NCBI RefSeq assembly: GCF_045679555.1
Contig: NC_092090.1
Location: 26,933,202 to 26,997,201, forward strand
Length of the DNA stretch: 64,000 nt
Reading direction: 5' to 3'
From: Salvelinus alpinus
Taxonomy: Eukaryota > Chordata > Actinopteri > Salmoniformes > Salmonidae
Under the pieces are notes generated by a model. That model saw nothing but the letters and a program-made list of their open reading frames with translations, made no database searches and was not told the origin of the DNA. A program made the translations under genes and the position numbers. Shown here one piece after another: positions 36,354 to 47,700 of the stretch. Position 1 is the stretch's first letter. Every line of letters begins with the position of its first letter.

Positions 36354-36977
36354 GCAAGCGCGATATCAACCCAGAGCATATAGGACTGCTTTTTCTCTAC
36401 CACATCACCGGATTCCTGACGCAAGCTCTGGACAATTACACCGTATCATCACAGCTAGCTAGCTGCAACCGAGTGGCTACTACTGGCTAACACCTCTGTC
36501 CCGAAGCAAGCACCAGTTAGCCTTGAGCTAGCCTCGAGCTAGGCCCATCTGCCGGCTAGCTGCAAGCGCGATATCAACCCAGAGCATATAGGACTGCTTT
36601 TTCTCTACCACATCACCGGATTCCTGACGCAAGCTCTGGACAATTACACCGTATCATCACAGCTAGCTAGCTGCAACCGAGTGGCTACTACTGGCTAACA
36701 CCTCTGTCCCGAAGCAAGCACCAGTTAGCCTTGAGCTAGCCTCGAGCTAGGCCCATCTGCCGGCTAGCTGCAAGCGCGATATAAACCCAGAGCATATAGG
36801 ACTGCTTTTTCTCTACCACATCACCGGATTCCTGACGCAAGCTCTGGACAATTACACCGTATCATCACAGCTAGCTAGCTGCAACCGAGTGGCTACTACT
36901 GGCTAACACCTCTGTCCCGAAGCAAGCACCAGTTAGCCTTGAGCTAGCCTCGAGCTAGGCCCATCTGCCGGCTAGCT
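36354..36977. repeat. Three tandem 208-bp monomers in a LINE 5' UTR
   Basis: GCAAGCGCGATATCAACCCA starts at 36354 and 36562, and with one change (ATATAAAC) at 36770: an exact 208-base period. The monomers are otherwise almost identical. They contain AGCTAGCTAGCTGC and end CCATCTGCCGGCTAGCTG. A tandem 5' monomer array is known as the promoter of mouse L1; a promoter role here is inference. Confidence 0.95.
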
Positions 36978-37469
36978 GAAGAGCTAGCGCCACTGCCACT
37001 GCCACGAAGCTAGCACCAGTTAGCAAACACAATTCTACAATTCACAACCTCTCTTTCGCCATCGCCATCTGGCTTGGATTCTCTGTCGACACAACCACGT
37101 CTGAGCAGACCCCCTCCGTCTGAGCAGACCACCCCCCGGGCTACTAACTTTAAACGCCGCGTGCTAGCTTAGTGGAGGCCTCCTCTGCTCCATCTATGGC
37201 TGCCCCCTGGACACTATGATCACTTGGCTACATAGCTGATGCATGCTTGACTGTCCATTAATTCACGGTACTCCATTCTGTTTATTTGTGTTTTACCTGT
37301 CGGCTCTGTGCTTTAACTCAGGATCTGTGTGTAGTTAATCCGACCCTCTCTGCCTAGTCGTCGCCATTTTTACCTGTTGTTGCTGTGTTAGACTAGCACC
37401 CTGTTATTGCTGCTGTTATCTTACCTGTTGTTTTAGCTAGCTCTCCCAATCAAGACCTGCAATCACTTT

Positions 37470-40400
37470 ATGCCTTATTGTATGTCTCTCTCAAATATCA
37501 ATATGCCTTGCATACTGTTGTTCAGGCTAGTTTTCATTATCATTGTTTTGGTTTGCAATGGACCCTGTAATTCCACTCTCCGTACCTCTGATACCCCCTT
37601 TGTCCCACCCCCCACACATGCGGTGACCTCACCCATTGAGACCAGCATGTCCAGAGATACAACCTCTCTTATCATCACCCAGTGCCTGGGCTTGCCTCCG
37701 CTGTACCCGCGCCCCTCCATACCCCTGTCTGCACATTATGCCCAGAATCTATTCTACCACGCCCATAAATCTGCTCCTTTTATTCTTTGTCCCCAACGCT
37801 CTAGGCGACCAGTTTTGATAGCCTTTAGCCGCACCCTCATCCTACTACTCCTCTGTTCCTCGGGTGATGTGGAGGTAAACCCAGGCCCTGCATGTCCCCA
37901 GTCACCCTCATTTGTTGACTTCTGCGATCGAAAAAGCCTTGGCCTCATGCATGTCAACATCAGAAGCCTCCTCCCTAAGTTTGCCTTACTCACCGCTTTA
38001 GCACACTCTGCCAATCCTGATGTCCTTGCCGTGTCCGAATCCTGGCTTAGGAAGGCCACCAAAAATTCTGAGATTTCCATACCCAACTATAACACTTTCC
38101 GTCAAGATAGAACTGCCAAAGGGGGAGGAGTTGCAATCTACTGCAGAGATAGCCTGCAAAGTTCTGTCATACTTTCCAGGTCTATGCCCAAACAGTTCGA
38201 ACTTCTAATTTTAAAAATTAATCTCTCCAGAAATAAGTCTCTCACTGTTGCCGCCTGCTACCGACCCCCCTCAGCTCCCAGCTGTGCCCTGGACACCATC
38301 TGTGAATTGATCGCTCCCCATCTAGCCTCAGAGTTTGTTCTGTTAGGTGACCTAAACTGGGATATGCTTAACACCCCGGCAGTCCTACAATCCAAGCTTG
38401 ATGCCCTCAATCTCACACAAATCATCAAGGAACCCACCAGGTACAACCCTAAATCCGTAAACATGGGCACCCTAATAGACATTATCCTGACCAACCTGCC
38501 CTCCAAATACACCTCTGCTGTCTTCAATCAAGATCTCAGCGATCACTGCCTCATTGCCTGTATCCGCCACGGGTCCGCGGTCAAACGACCACCCCTCATC
38601 ACTGTCAAACGCTCCCTAAAACACTTCTGCGAGCAGGCCTTTCTAATCGACCTGGCCCGGGTACCCTGGAAGGATATTGACCTCATCCCGTCAGTTGAGG
38701 ATGCCTGGTCATTCTTTAAATGTTACTTCCTCACCATATTAGACAAGCATGCTCCGTTCAAAAAATGCAGAACCAAGAACAGATATAGCCCTTGGTTCAC
38801 TCCAGACCTGACTGCCCTCGACCAGCACAAAAACATCCTGTGGCGAACTGCAATAGCATCGAAGAGCCCCCGCGATATGCAACTGTTCAGGGAAGTCAGG
38901 AACCAATACACGCAGTCAGTCAGGAAAGCAAAGGCCAGCTTTTTCAAGCAGAAATTCGCATCCTGTAGCTCTAACTCCAAAAAGTTCTGTGATACTGTAA
39001 AGTCCATGGAGAACAAGAGCACCTCCTCCCAGCTGCCCACTGCACTGAGGCTAGGTAACACGGTCACCACCGATAAATCCGTGATAATCGAAGACTTCAA
39101 CAAGCATTTCTCAATGGCTGGCCATGCCTTCCTCCTGGCGACTCCAACCTTGGCCAACAGCCCCGCCCCCCCCGCTGCTACTCGCCCAAGCCTCCCCAGC
39201 TTCTCCTTTACCCAAATCCAGATAGCAGATGTTCTGAAAGAGCTGGAAAACCTGGACCCATACAAATCAGCTGGGCTTGACAATCTGGACCCCCTATTTC
39301 TGAAACTGTCCGCCGCCATTGTCGCACCCCCTATTACCAGCCTGTTCAACCTCTCCTTCGTATCATCTGAGATCCCCAAGGATTGGAAAGCTGCCGCGGT
39401 CATCCCCCTCTTCAAAGGGGGAGACACCCTGGACCCAAACTGTTACAGACCTATATCCATCCTGCCCTGCCTATCTAAGGTCTTCGAAAGCCAAGTCAAC
39501 AAACAGATCACTGACCATCTCGAATCCCACCGTACCTTCTCCGCTGTGCAATCCGGTTTCCGAGCCGGTCACGGGTGCACCTCAGCCACGCTCAAGGTAC
39601 TAAACGACATCATAACCGCTATCGATAAAAGACATTACTGTGCAGCCGTCTTCATCGACCTGGCCAAGGCTTTCGACTCTGTCAATCACCATATTCTTAT
39701 CGGCAGACTCAGTAGCCTCGGTTTTTCTAATGACTGCCTTTCCTGGTTCACCAACTACTTTGCAGACAGAGTTCAGTGTGTCAAATCGGCGGGCATGTTG
39801 TCCGGTCCTCTGGCAGTCTCTATGGGGGTACCACAGGGTTCAATTCTCGGGCCGACTCTTTTCTCTGTATACATCAATGATGTTGCTCTTGCTGCGGGCG
39901 ATTCCCTGATCCACCTCTACGCAGACGACACCATTCTATATACTTCCGGCCCTTCCTTGGACACTGTGCTATCTAACCTCCAAACGAGCTTCAATGCCAT
40001 ACAACACTCCTTCCGTGGCCTCCAACTGCTCTTAAACGCTAGTAAAACCAAATGCATGCTTTTCAACCGTTCGCTGCCTGCACCCGCACGCCCGACTAGC
40101 ATCACCACCCTGGACGGTTCCGACCTAGAATATGTGGACATCTATAAGTACCTAGGTGTCTGGCTAGACTGCAAACTCTCCTTCCAGACTCATATCAAAC
40201 ATCTCCAATCCAAAATCAAATCGAGAATCGGCTTTCTATTCCGCAACAAAGCCTCCTTCACTCACGCCGCCAAACTTACCCTAGTAAAACTGACTATCCT
40301 ACCGATCCTCGACTTCGGCGATGTCATCTACAAAATAGCTTCCAACACTCTACTCAGCAAACTGGATGCAGTTTATCACAGTGCCATTCGTTTTGTTACT

Positions 40401-40763
40401 AAAGCACCTTATACGACCCACCACTGCGACCTGTATGCCCTAGTCGGCTGGCCCTCGCTACATGTTCGTCGTCAGACCCACTGGCTCCAGGTCATCTACA
40501 AGGCTATGCTAGGTAAAGTGCCGCCTTATCTCAGTTCACTGGTCACGATGGCTACACCCACCCGCAGCACGCGCTCCAGCAGGTGTATCTCACTGATCAT
40601 CCCTAAAGCTAAAACCTCATTTGGACGCCTTTCCTTCCAGTTCTCTGCTGCCTGCGACTGGAACGAATTGCAAAAATCTCTGAAGTTGGAGACTTTTATC
40701 TCCCTCAACAACTTTAAAAATCTGCTATCCGAGCAGCTAACCGATCGCTGCAGCTGTACATAG
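37470..40763 (+). CDS. LINE endonuclease/reverse transcriptase with 2A-like motif, 1097 residues
   Basis: An uninterrupted frame. Residues 13-31 are strongly hydrophobic, like a signal sequence. Residues 122-140 read TLILLLLCSSGDVEVNPGP, matching the 2A consensus D-x-E-x-N-P-G-P, at which ribosomes skip one peptide bond (Gly139/Pro140; 37866-37889). The endonuclease follows, with HVNIRSLLPK, SESWL, GDLN at 293-296 and SDH at 357-359. The reverse transcriptase shows CYRPISILPCLSKVFE, FIDLAKAFD from residue 728, MGVPQGSILGP and YADD at 817-820. It ends LTDRCSCT. All expected catalytic motifs are present. The predicted products are a leader of about 139 residues and a separate endonuclease/RT of about 958. 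The first Met is assumed to be the start. Confidence 0.92.
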   Translation: MPYCMSLSNINMPCILLFRLVFIIIVLVCNGPCNSTLRTSDTPFVPPPTHAVTSPIETSMSRDTTSLIITQCLGLPPLYPRPSIPLSAHYAQNLFYHAHKSAPFILCPQRSRRPVLIAFSRTLILLLLCSSGDVEVNPGPACPQSPSFVDFCDRKSLGLMHVNIRSLLPKFALLTALAHSANPDVLAVSESWLRKATKNSEISIPNYNTFRQDRTAKGGGVAIYCRDSLQSSVILSRSMPKQFELLILKINLSRNKSLTVAACYRPPSAPSCALDTICELIAPHLASEFVLLGDLNWDMLNTPAVLQSKLDALNLTQIIKEPTRYNPKSVNMGTLIDIILTNLPSKYTSAVFNQDLSDHCLIACIRHGSAVKRPPLITVKRSLKHFCEQAFLIDLARVPWKDIDLIPSVEDAWSFFKCYFLTILDKHAPFKKCRTKNRYSPWFTPDLTALDQHKNILWRTAIASKSPRDMQLFREVRNQYTQSVRKAKASFFKQKFASCSSNSKKFCDTVKSMENKSTSSQLPTALRLGNTVTTDKSVIIEDFNKHFSMAGHAFLLATPTLANSPAPPAATRPSLPSFSFTQIQIADVLKELENLDPYKSAGLDNLDPLFLKLSAAIVAPPITSLFNLSFVSSEIPKDWKAAAVIPLFKGGDTLDPNCYRPISILPCLSKVFESQVNKQITDHLESHRTFSAVQSGFRAGHGCTSATLKVLNDIITAIDKRHYCAAVFIDLAKAFDSVNHHILIGRLSSLGFSNDCLSWFTNYFADRVQCVKSAGMLSGPLAVSMGVPQGSILGPTLFSVYINDVALAAGDSLIHLYADDTILYTSGPSLDTVLSNLQTSFNAIQHSFRGLQLLLNASKTKCMLFNRSLPAPARPTSITTLDGSDLEYVDIYKYLGVWLDCKLSFQTHIKHLQSKIKSRIGFLFRNKASFTHAAKLTLVKLTILPILDFGDVIYKIASNTLLSKLDAVYHSAIRFVTKAPYTTHHCDLYALVGWPSLHVRRQTHWLQVIYKAMLGKVPPYLSSLVTMATPTRSTRSSRCISLIIPKAKTSFGRLSFQFSAACDWNELQKSLKLETFISLNNFKNLLSEQLTDRCSCT

Positions 40764-41149
40764 TCCATCTGTAAACTACCCACCCAATTTACCTACCTCA
40801 CCCCCCATACTGCTTTTATTTATTTACTTTTCTGCTCTTTTGCACACCAGTATCTCTTCTTGCACATGTTCATCTGATGATTTATCACTCCAGTGTTAAT
40901 CTGCTAAATTGTAATTATTCGATTTATTGCCTACCTCATGCCTTTTGCACACATTGTATATAGATTCTCTTTTTTTCTACCATGTTATTGACTTGTTTAT
41001 TGTTTACTCCATGTGTAACTCTGTGTTGTCTGTTCACACTGCTATGCTTTATCTTGGCCAGGTCGCAGTTGCAAATGAGAACTTGTTCTCAACTAGCCTA
41101 CCTGGTTAAATAAAGGTGAAATGAAAAAAAAAAAAAAAAAAAAAAAAAA

Positions 41150-41574
41150 TCCAAAGAAAGGATAGGTGGGCGTGAGACAGCCCGCCGTGCCACTTTGTGG
41201 TCAACGACTTCCAATGTCAGTATATCCATAGTCTTTGGTGCCACTCAGCAATATCGCGCAATCGGGAATTTTACGTAGGAATTGTGGATGACGTCATTAT
41301 CACGATATACTGTTTTTAATGTCTATGGTCATACCTCAGAAATAAATAATTGTTGGATACCTTTACCTTTGCTTTTCTTTGTGATGATAGCCAAAGGGTT
41401 TCACTGGGTTGATATCTCTGGTCTGTTACTAGTGCCGTTTCAACTAGTTTTATCTTGTTCTTGATACCATGTCTTGTTTTGAGGTGTTTTGACTGATGTG
41501 TCACTTCTATGCTAATATGGCAAAAATACACTAACTAACCAACAATTGTACAACGTATTTAACCATTGTTACTC
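41150..41574. other. Non-coding gap between two LINEs
   Basis: No gene or recognised repeat. Confidence 0.45.
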
Positions 41575-43219
41575 TCGCAAGGCTTCCGGCCCAGACGGCA
41601 TCCCTAGTCACCCCTAGTCACGTCCTCAGAGCCTGCGCAGACCAGCTGGCTGGAGTGTTTATGGAAATATTCAATCTCTCCCTATTTCAGTCTGCTGTCC
41701 CCACATGCTTCAAAATGTCCACCATTGTTCCTGTACCCAAGAAAGCAAAGGTAACTGAACTACATGACTATTGCCCTGTAGCACTCACTTCGGTCATCAT
41801 TAAGTGCTTTGAGAGACTAGTCAAGGATCATATCACATATACCTTACCTGACACCCTAGACCTACTTCAATTTGCTGACTGCCCCAATAGATCCACAGAC
41901 GATGCAATCCCTATCGCACTGCACACTGCCCTATCCCATCTGGACAAGAGGAATAGCTATGTAAGAATGCTGTTCATTGACTATAGCTCAGCATTCAACA
42001 CCATTGTACATTCCAAGCTCATGATTAAGATTGGGGCCCAGGGTCCCATACTGTGCAACTGGTTCCTGGACTTCCTGATGGGCCGCCCACAGGTGGTGAA
42101 GGTAGGAAACAACACCTCCACTTTGCTGATCCTCAACACAGGGTGTGTGTGCTCAGCCCCCTCCTGTACTCTCTGTTCACCCATGATTGCATGGCCATGC
42201 ACGCCTCCAACTCAATCATCAAGTTTGCAGATGACACAAAAGTAGTAGGCCTGATTACCAACAATGACGAGACAGTCTACAGGGAGGAGGTGAGGGAAAA
42301 TAACCTCTCACTCAACATCAACAAAATAAAGGAGCTGATCATGGACTTCAGGAAACAGCAGAGGGAGCATGCCCTTATCCACATCGACGGGACCGCAGTG
42401 GAGAAGATGGAAAGCTTCAAGTTCCTCGGCGTACACCTCACACAGACCGGGTGGTGAAGAAGGCGCAACAGCGTCTCTTCAACCTCAGGAGGCTGAAGAA
42501 ATTTGTATTGGCACCTAAAACCCTCACAAACTTTGACAGATGCACAATTGAGAGAATCCTGTCGGGCTGTATCACCGCGTGGTATGGCAACTGCACCGCC
42601 CGCAACCACAGTGCTCTCCAGAGGGTGGTGCGGTCTGACCAACGCATCACTGGGGGTAAACTACCTGCCATCCAGGACATCTACAGCACCCGATGTCACA
42701 GGAAGGCCAAAAAGATCATCAAGGACAACACCCACCCGAGCCACTGCCTGTTCACCCCGCTATAATCCAGAAGGTAAGGTCAGTACAGGTGCATCAAAGC
42801 TGGGACCGAGAGACTGAGAAACTGCTTCTACCTCAAGGCCATCAGACTGTTAAATAGCCATCACTAGCACCTTAGAGGCTGTTGCCCTATATACATAGAC
42901 TTGAAATCACTGGCTACTTTAATAATTGGAACACAAGTCACTTTGATGTTTACATATTTTGTGCTACTCATCTCATATATATATATATATATACTGTATT
43001 CTATTATATTCTACTGTATTTTAGTCTATGCCGTGCCGACATTGCTCATCTTAATATTTATATAATCCATTCCTTTTCTTTAAATTTGTGTGTATTGTTA
43101 AATTGTTAGACATGACTTTTTAGATATTACTGCACTGTTGGAGCTAGAAACACAATAATTTCGCTACACCAGCAATAACATCTGCTAAACATATGTATGT
43201 GACCGATTTGTATTTGAGA
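41575..43219 (+). pseudogene. Rex1/CR1-like LINE, 5'-truncated and decayed
   Basis: Starts inside the reverse transcriptase ([10 protein letters not shown]) and shows [52 protein letters not shown] and GCITAWYGNCTA in three different frames, with several frameshifts. The 3' UTR (TTACTGCACTGTTGGAGCTA and TAACATCTGCTAAACATATG) runs to about 43219. It contains a (TA)n run at about 42977-42994. The endonuclease is missing. Confidence 0.88.
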
Positions 43220-43489
43220 GACAACAAGCGCTTATTGACCACATTTATGTTTTTAATAAGCATTGGAGACGAAATATAGTTAACATGTTGTCAACAATCA
43301 AAGCCAACCCCGTCTGTTTTTCCCTATAGTTGCGCATGCTAAACAAACCGACCCATCTATACACGTTCTGCGTTCTACAAATCAGCAACTCGGACATTTC
43401 TGAGTTTCCTAGTTCCGACTAGTACGTGAATGCGGCATAACAGCATGACTTAAAAAGTGATAGAACGTCAGCGAATCATATTTCAGATA

Positions 43490-43747
43490 CTTTATCCACG
43501 CTTTGTTAAAAGCCAATAGAAATATCCCTGGTGAATAGGAAACGCCCATCATGAGCTCTTTGATTGATTTCCGGTGTCTGTGAGATTGCTTAGCTAGCCA
43601 GTTACCCAAATAATTGCGGTGCACATTTTTTGTTTGTTTTGACCAGTGGTGATTGTAACAACGTCCTTTAAAACGCACATTTTGAAATTGTTCACATAAA
43701 TGGGCAATTTTTGAACGGGTACTTGTCGGAATTTTCGTCCAGGGAAG
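43490..43747 (+). promoter_or_regulatory. AKTIP: AKTIP promoter and non-coding exon 1 (predicted)
   Basis: A strong donor GGAAG|GTAAGC at 43747/43748 is the likely end of the untranslated first exon, because the coding exon 2 acceptor at 44668 needs an upstream partner. Upstream lie CCAAT at about 43513 and an ETS-type TTTCCGG near 43568. No TATA box is seen. The transcription start is probably between 43580 and 43700. The exon 1 call is an inference from the donor alone. Confidence 0.5.
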
Positions 43748-44530
43748 GTAAGCTGGCAACTGGATACTAGCTAGCTAGCTACCGTTGGCTTTCAAGCTAG
43801 GTAACGTTAGCTGGTTAGTTTGCAAGGTAGTAGAACTGGTTAGTTTACTAAGTTTGTTGTGAATAACGTTCTTTTCATTCGGTTATCGAGTCGTTAAGTA
43901 TGCCTATTTCATTATGGATTATATGCAACAATGCTAGATTCCATCGCAAATGAATATGTATGCTTGATTTGTTATTGCAAACCTGGCGTTCAGCTAACAA
44001 ACTGGACGTATCTTGTTGACGTATCTTGTTAACAATCTAACTAGTTACTGTAACTATATATAGCTTAACTAACTAGCTATGCGCTCAAGGCATTTTGCAT
44101 AATTAGTTGCCTGCGTAGAAACACGTGAAAAAACACGGATGCAATGGCAACATTGCTAGTTGGCATAGTAGTTGGCTAAGCAAAGATCTTAGTTAACTAA
44201 CTTGTCAACTGCTGTAGCCAACGGCAATAACAATGACCTTTGGTAATATGCGAATAAAATAATGAATCTCGCTAGGCTAACATTCAACCTCCATGTTAAA
44301 CAACCATTAACACCAGTTCAAGCTTGTGATGTTTGGATTATTTCCCGGTGAGGTTTAAAGTGCTTTGCCTGGCAGAGACGTAACAGTTAGGCCTGTTTGA
44401 CGTCATGACATGAATGAGGCACGTCTGTCTGAGCAGCAGGATGGTCCGTAGATCAGAGAGTCAGCAGCTGTCATTGAGTTCAGGTTGCCCCATTGTGTGT
44501 GTGCTGAACAGAGGGCCTCATCAGTCATTT

Positions 44531-44612
44531 GGTCTTGTGTGGCTCAGTTGGTAGAGCATGGCGCTTTCAACGCCAGGGTTGTGGGTTGGATTTGTCATGG
44601 GAGACCAGTACG
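44531..44612 (+). mobile_element. HpaI-type SINE, tail lost
   Basis: GTGTGGCTCAGTTGGTAGAG is the A box and GGTTGTGGGTTGGATT the B-box region, of tRNA-Lys-like type, followed by GAGACCAGTACGAAAATGG. The L2-like 3' tail expected of HpaI SINEs is missing. It lies in AKTIP intron 1, about 56 bp before the exon 2 acceptor. Confidence 0.85.
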
Positions 44613-44728
44613 AAAATGGCCCTAAATGAATAAAAATGTAACATTTGTTCTGTCAATTCTACCCCCAGTGACGCCAGCGAATGGCACAGGCAACACTTGT
44701 TGTGGGACCGACATAGACGGACAAGTTA

Positions 44729-47700
44729 ATGAACCTGAACCCATTCTGGAGCATGTCTACCAATACTGGTCGCAAGGTAAGGGAGCGCTCTTCCTCTTCT
44801 GCACTGAAAGCCAACTTCTGTCAAGTTCACCCAACACACAAGCGAGAAGAGAGACAAAAAAACAGGATCTTCAAAAGTTCCCAAAGAGACACCCACACAC
44901 TGAAAGTAAGCCTAGTGTGGTCTGTCCCCCTAACGTTTTCCCATAAAGACGGCATGGCTTCCTTGGAGCTTTGTGCCTTTTACACCTGTTACCATCTGTC
45001 TTTAGTTTGAGAAAAATCTTGGAGGACTGGAATTGTGGCATGGGAATGTTTATCTTGTGGTGTCCTCTAATAACGCATTAGGCCTACTCATGCCTTTTCT
45101 CCAACTCCTTGCCAGGGACACTCCTTTGCAATCTCATCCCGAAAGAGGGCTGTTTCAGGGTTGCCTTTTACTACCTGGTGCTCTGTAGTGCTGTGACGAT
45201 ACCAGTATCGCAATATTTCAAAAATGAAGACGCAAAGCCGACCGAACTCTTTGGTCATTTAATAACCTGCTGTATGTAAAATATTGTGCTATAGCTTGGA
45301 AAATAAATACAATTGACTGGATGACAGTGGTTGTTTCCAACATTATGGCTGTTTTCCTAAAAGTTAAATCTGTTTTGTTTCTTTGCCACTATACTAACGA
45401 GTATCGCGATACTGGTATTGTCCCAGCCGTAGTGCTCTGGAGGTTGCCGCTATAGTCAGACGTGACTTGTCACAACACATGCGTGGTTGTTGCAGGAGGT
45501 GCCTGTTGCTCCTGGAAAATCCACTTGGATTAGATGTTAAACTTTAGTTTGACCAGAGCAATGGTGAACTTCTCAACTGTGCAGTGCATTTGTTTTGTTT
45601 GCTAATTGCTAAGATTCAGTTGGGTGAAAAGCTGTTTGCCATGCATCTGCTGTTTGTTATTGCCATTGTCTGTTGCCTACGTACCTCAATGACTTCGGCG
45701 AGAAAGGGAGGTACCAACTTCTAGTTTAGCATACAGGCGTCACATTGGAGAGGTAGCTCTGCCCGTAGTAACATAGGTGTAAATACTCTCTGCCCTGCCT
45801 TGTCAGATGAATGGTTCACTCATTGTTCTGTGCCTCAAAACATTAATACTTCTACAACGTGGTTTAATGGCACTCGCTCTGTGTGAACCTGAATTCTTTC
45901 TGTAGTTGCAGAGATGGGCCTTGAGGGTTTGTTGCTTAGGTGTTCCTTTGCTTACAGGCATCCCTCCTGCTGTGAACTAGCCTATCCTCCTCCCCTGTGC
46001 TTCCCACTGAGCTAGCATTGGCAGGATATGATGCAGGCTGTATTTAGGGATGCTCTCTGTGGGTGCTCTCTCGCACCTCCCGTGGAACGAGGAGTTTGAT
46101 GCCAGTCGAGACTATGAAACCTGAGAGGTCGTCACCTCATGCCTATTTATTGCCCAGGGCTCAATATGTGCTCCCACTGCTGTCTGTTGCCTTGTAGTTT
46201 GACAACAGAGCTTGCCTCTGTCTATGCAGATAGATGTAACTAACAGACTTGCTTGAAATTGGTAGTCTGCGTTGTCTCTTGTGATTCTGCAACATGGTGA
46301 AAAAAGTTTGGCTAAGTGGTTTCAATCTAAACATAATCCCCTCCTTGTAATAATCAATGCTACCAGTTTTTATTTTCTTGACATATATATTGAGTTGTTA
46401 AATGCCTTTTGTTCACTCTTCTGCTGAGCAGAGATCTGACGGTGATGAACAGAGTGGAGAGCAGCAGCAACAAAGAGCCAGTCCAGCCCGTCCTAGCTTT
46501 GGGAAGAAGCAGCTTCCCTCCATCCCCAAGAATGCAGTCCCCATCACCAAGCCGGCCTCTCCTGCCGCCACGGCCCAGTTGGCCAACGGAACACATGCCT
46601 CCTACGGTCCATTCTACCTGGAGTACTCGCTGCTGGCTGAGTTGTAAGTACTGGCCCCAGATCAGACTTTATTTTGGGTAGTGGATGTAGTAGACGCACT
46701 GGCTCTGTTAAAATGCGTCATTCCTCCCTCCTTTGCTAAAGGTAATCACTGATCTTTGTGACTGGATAAGTGAAGGTAAGATTTGTTTTCACCAGTCCAA
46801 CCATGTCAGATCATTGATTAGCCTACCTGAAGGAAAGGAAGGATGCATCTTTGATATATTTGAACAGAGGCCAATTATGTAGTTAATTTAGAGAAGCTTT
46901 TGACGAAAACACACTGTTAATTTCCATATCCATTTTCTTCTGCATTGATTTAATTCCATGTTACCTTGTGACCCACAGCACCCTAGTGATCAAGCAAAAA
47001 CTGCCTGGAATCTATGTGCAGCCATCCTACAAATCAGCATTGAGTAAGAGCCTAATTTCTTATTTTATTTAACCTTTATTTAACTAGGCAAGTCAGTTAA
47101 GAACAAATTCTTATTTACAATGACGGCTAAACTCCGGACGACGCTGGGCCAATTGTGCACCGCCCTATGGGACTCCCAATCACTGCCGGATGTGATGCAG
47201 TCAGGATTCGAACCAGAGACTGCAGTGACACCTCTTGCACTGAGATGCAGTGCCTTTGACCTATGTGCCACTTGGGAGCCCAAATCTGTCATCCTGTTTG
47301 ACTGCATAATCTATACATAACCTTTACAAAATGTATGATTTTCTCTTCTTTCCAGTGTGGTTCGGGGTCATTTTCATCAGACATGGCTTGTACCAGGATG
47401 GAGTCTTCAAGTTCACTGTGTATATTCCAGATAACTATCCTGATGGTGAATGTCCTGTGAGTACTTCAGGGGACCTGCTGTAACACTACAACACAGCTGT
47501 TTACACAAAATAAAGCAATTTCTTTGGCACATTTCAAAGGTTATTGTGTTTGGCATTTCCTGCTTTGGTGGCAAAGGCTGAGACTGTGATTGGTTTGTGA
47601 CTGTCATACAGTGCATTCGGAAATTATTCAGACCCCTTGAATTTTTTTCCACATTGTTGCGTTACAGCCTTATTCTAAAATATGTTATATAGATTTTACC

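Larger units (their letters stand above)
36019..41149 (+). mobile_element. Full-length CR1/L2-group LINE, 5.1 kb
   Basis: Starts at a CCAAGATGGCG motif (36019) and ends with the tail GAACTTGTTCTCAACTAGCC, CTACCTGGTTAAATAAAGG and a 26-base poly(A). It has a long 5' UTR with three 208-bp tandem monomers, a single 1097-codon ORF and a roughly 360-bp 3' UTR. I do not assign a family name with certainty; from memory the tail resembles RSg-1 of salmonids. No target-site duplication was obvious. Confidence 0.9.

Noticed and set aside
30302..40763. The 979- and 1097-codon frames as host enzymes
   Set aside because: Endonuclease plus reverse-transcriptase motifs, LINE tails and poly(A) identify them as retrotransposon ORFs.
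44531..44612. tRNA gene
   Set aside because: A and B boxes are present, but the body and context are those of an HpaI SINE and no tRNA cloverleaf closes.
44626..44946. Open frames extending AKTIP exon 2 past 44776
   Set aside because: AAG|GTAAGG at 44776 joins in phase to AGATCTGAC at 46432 and gives the family's RKRSxGxE sequence; the extension is intron.
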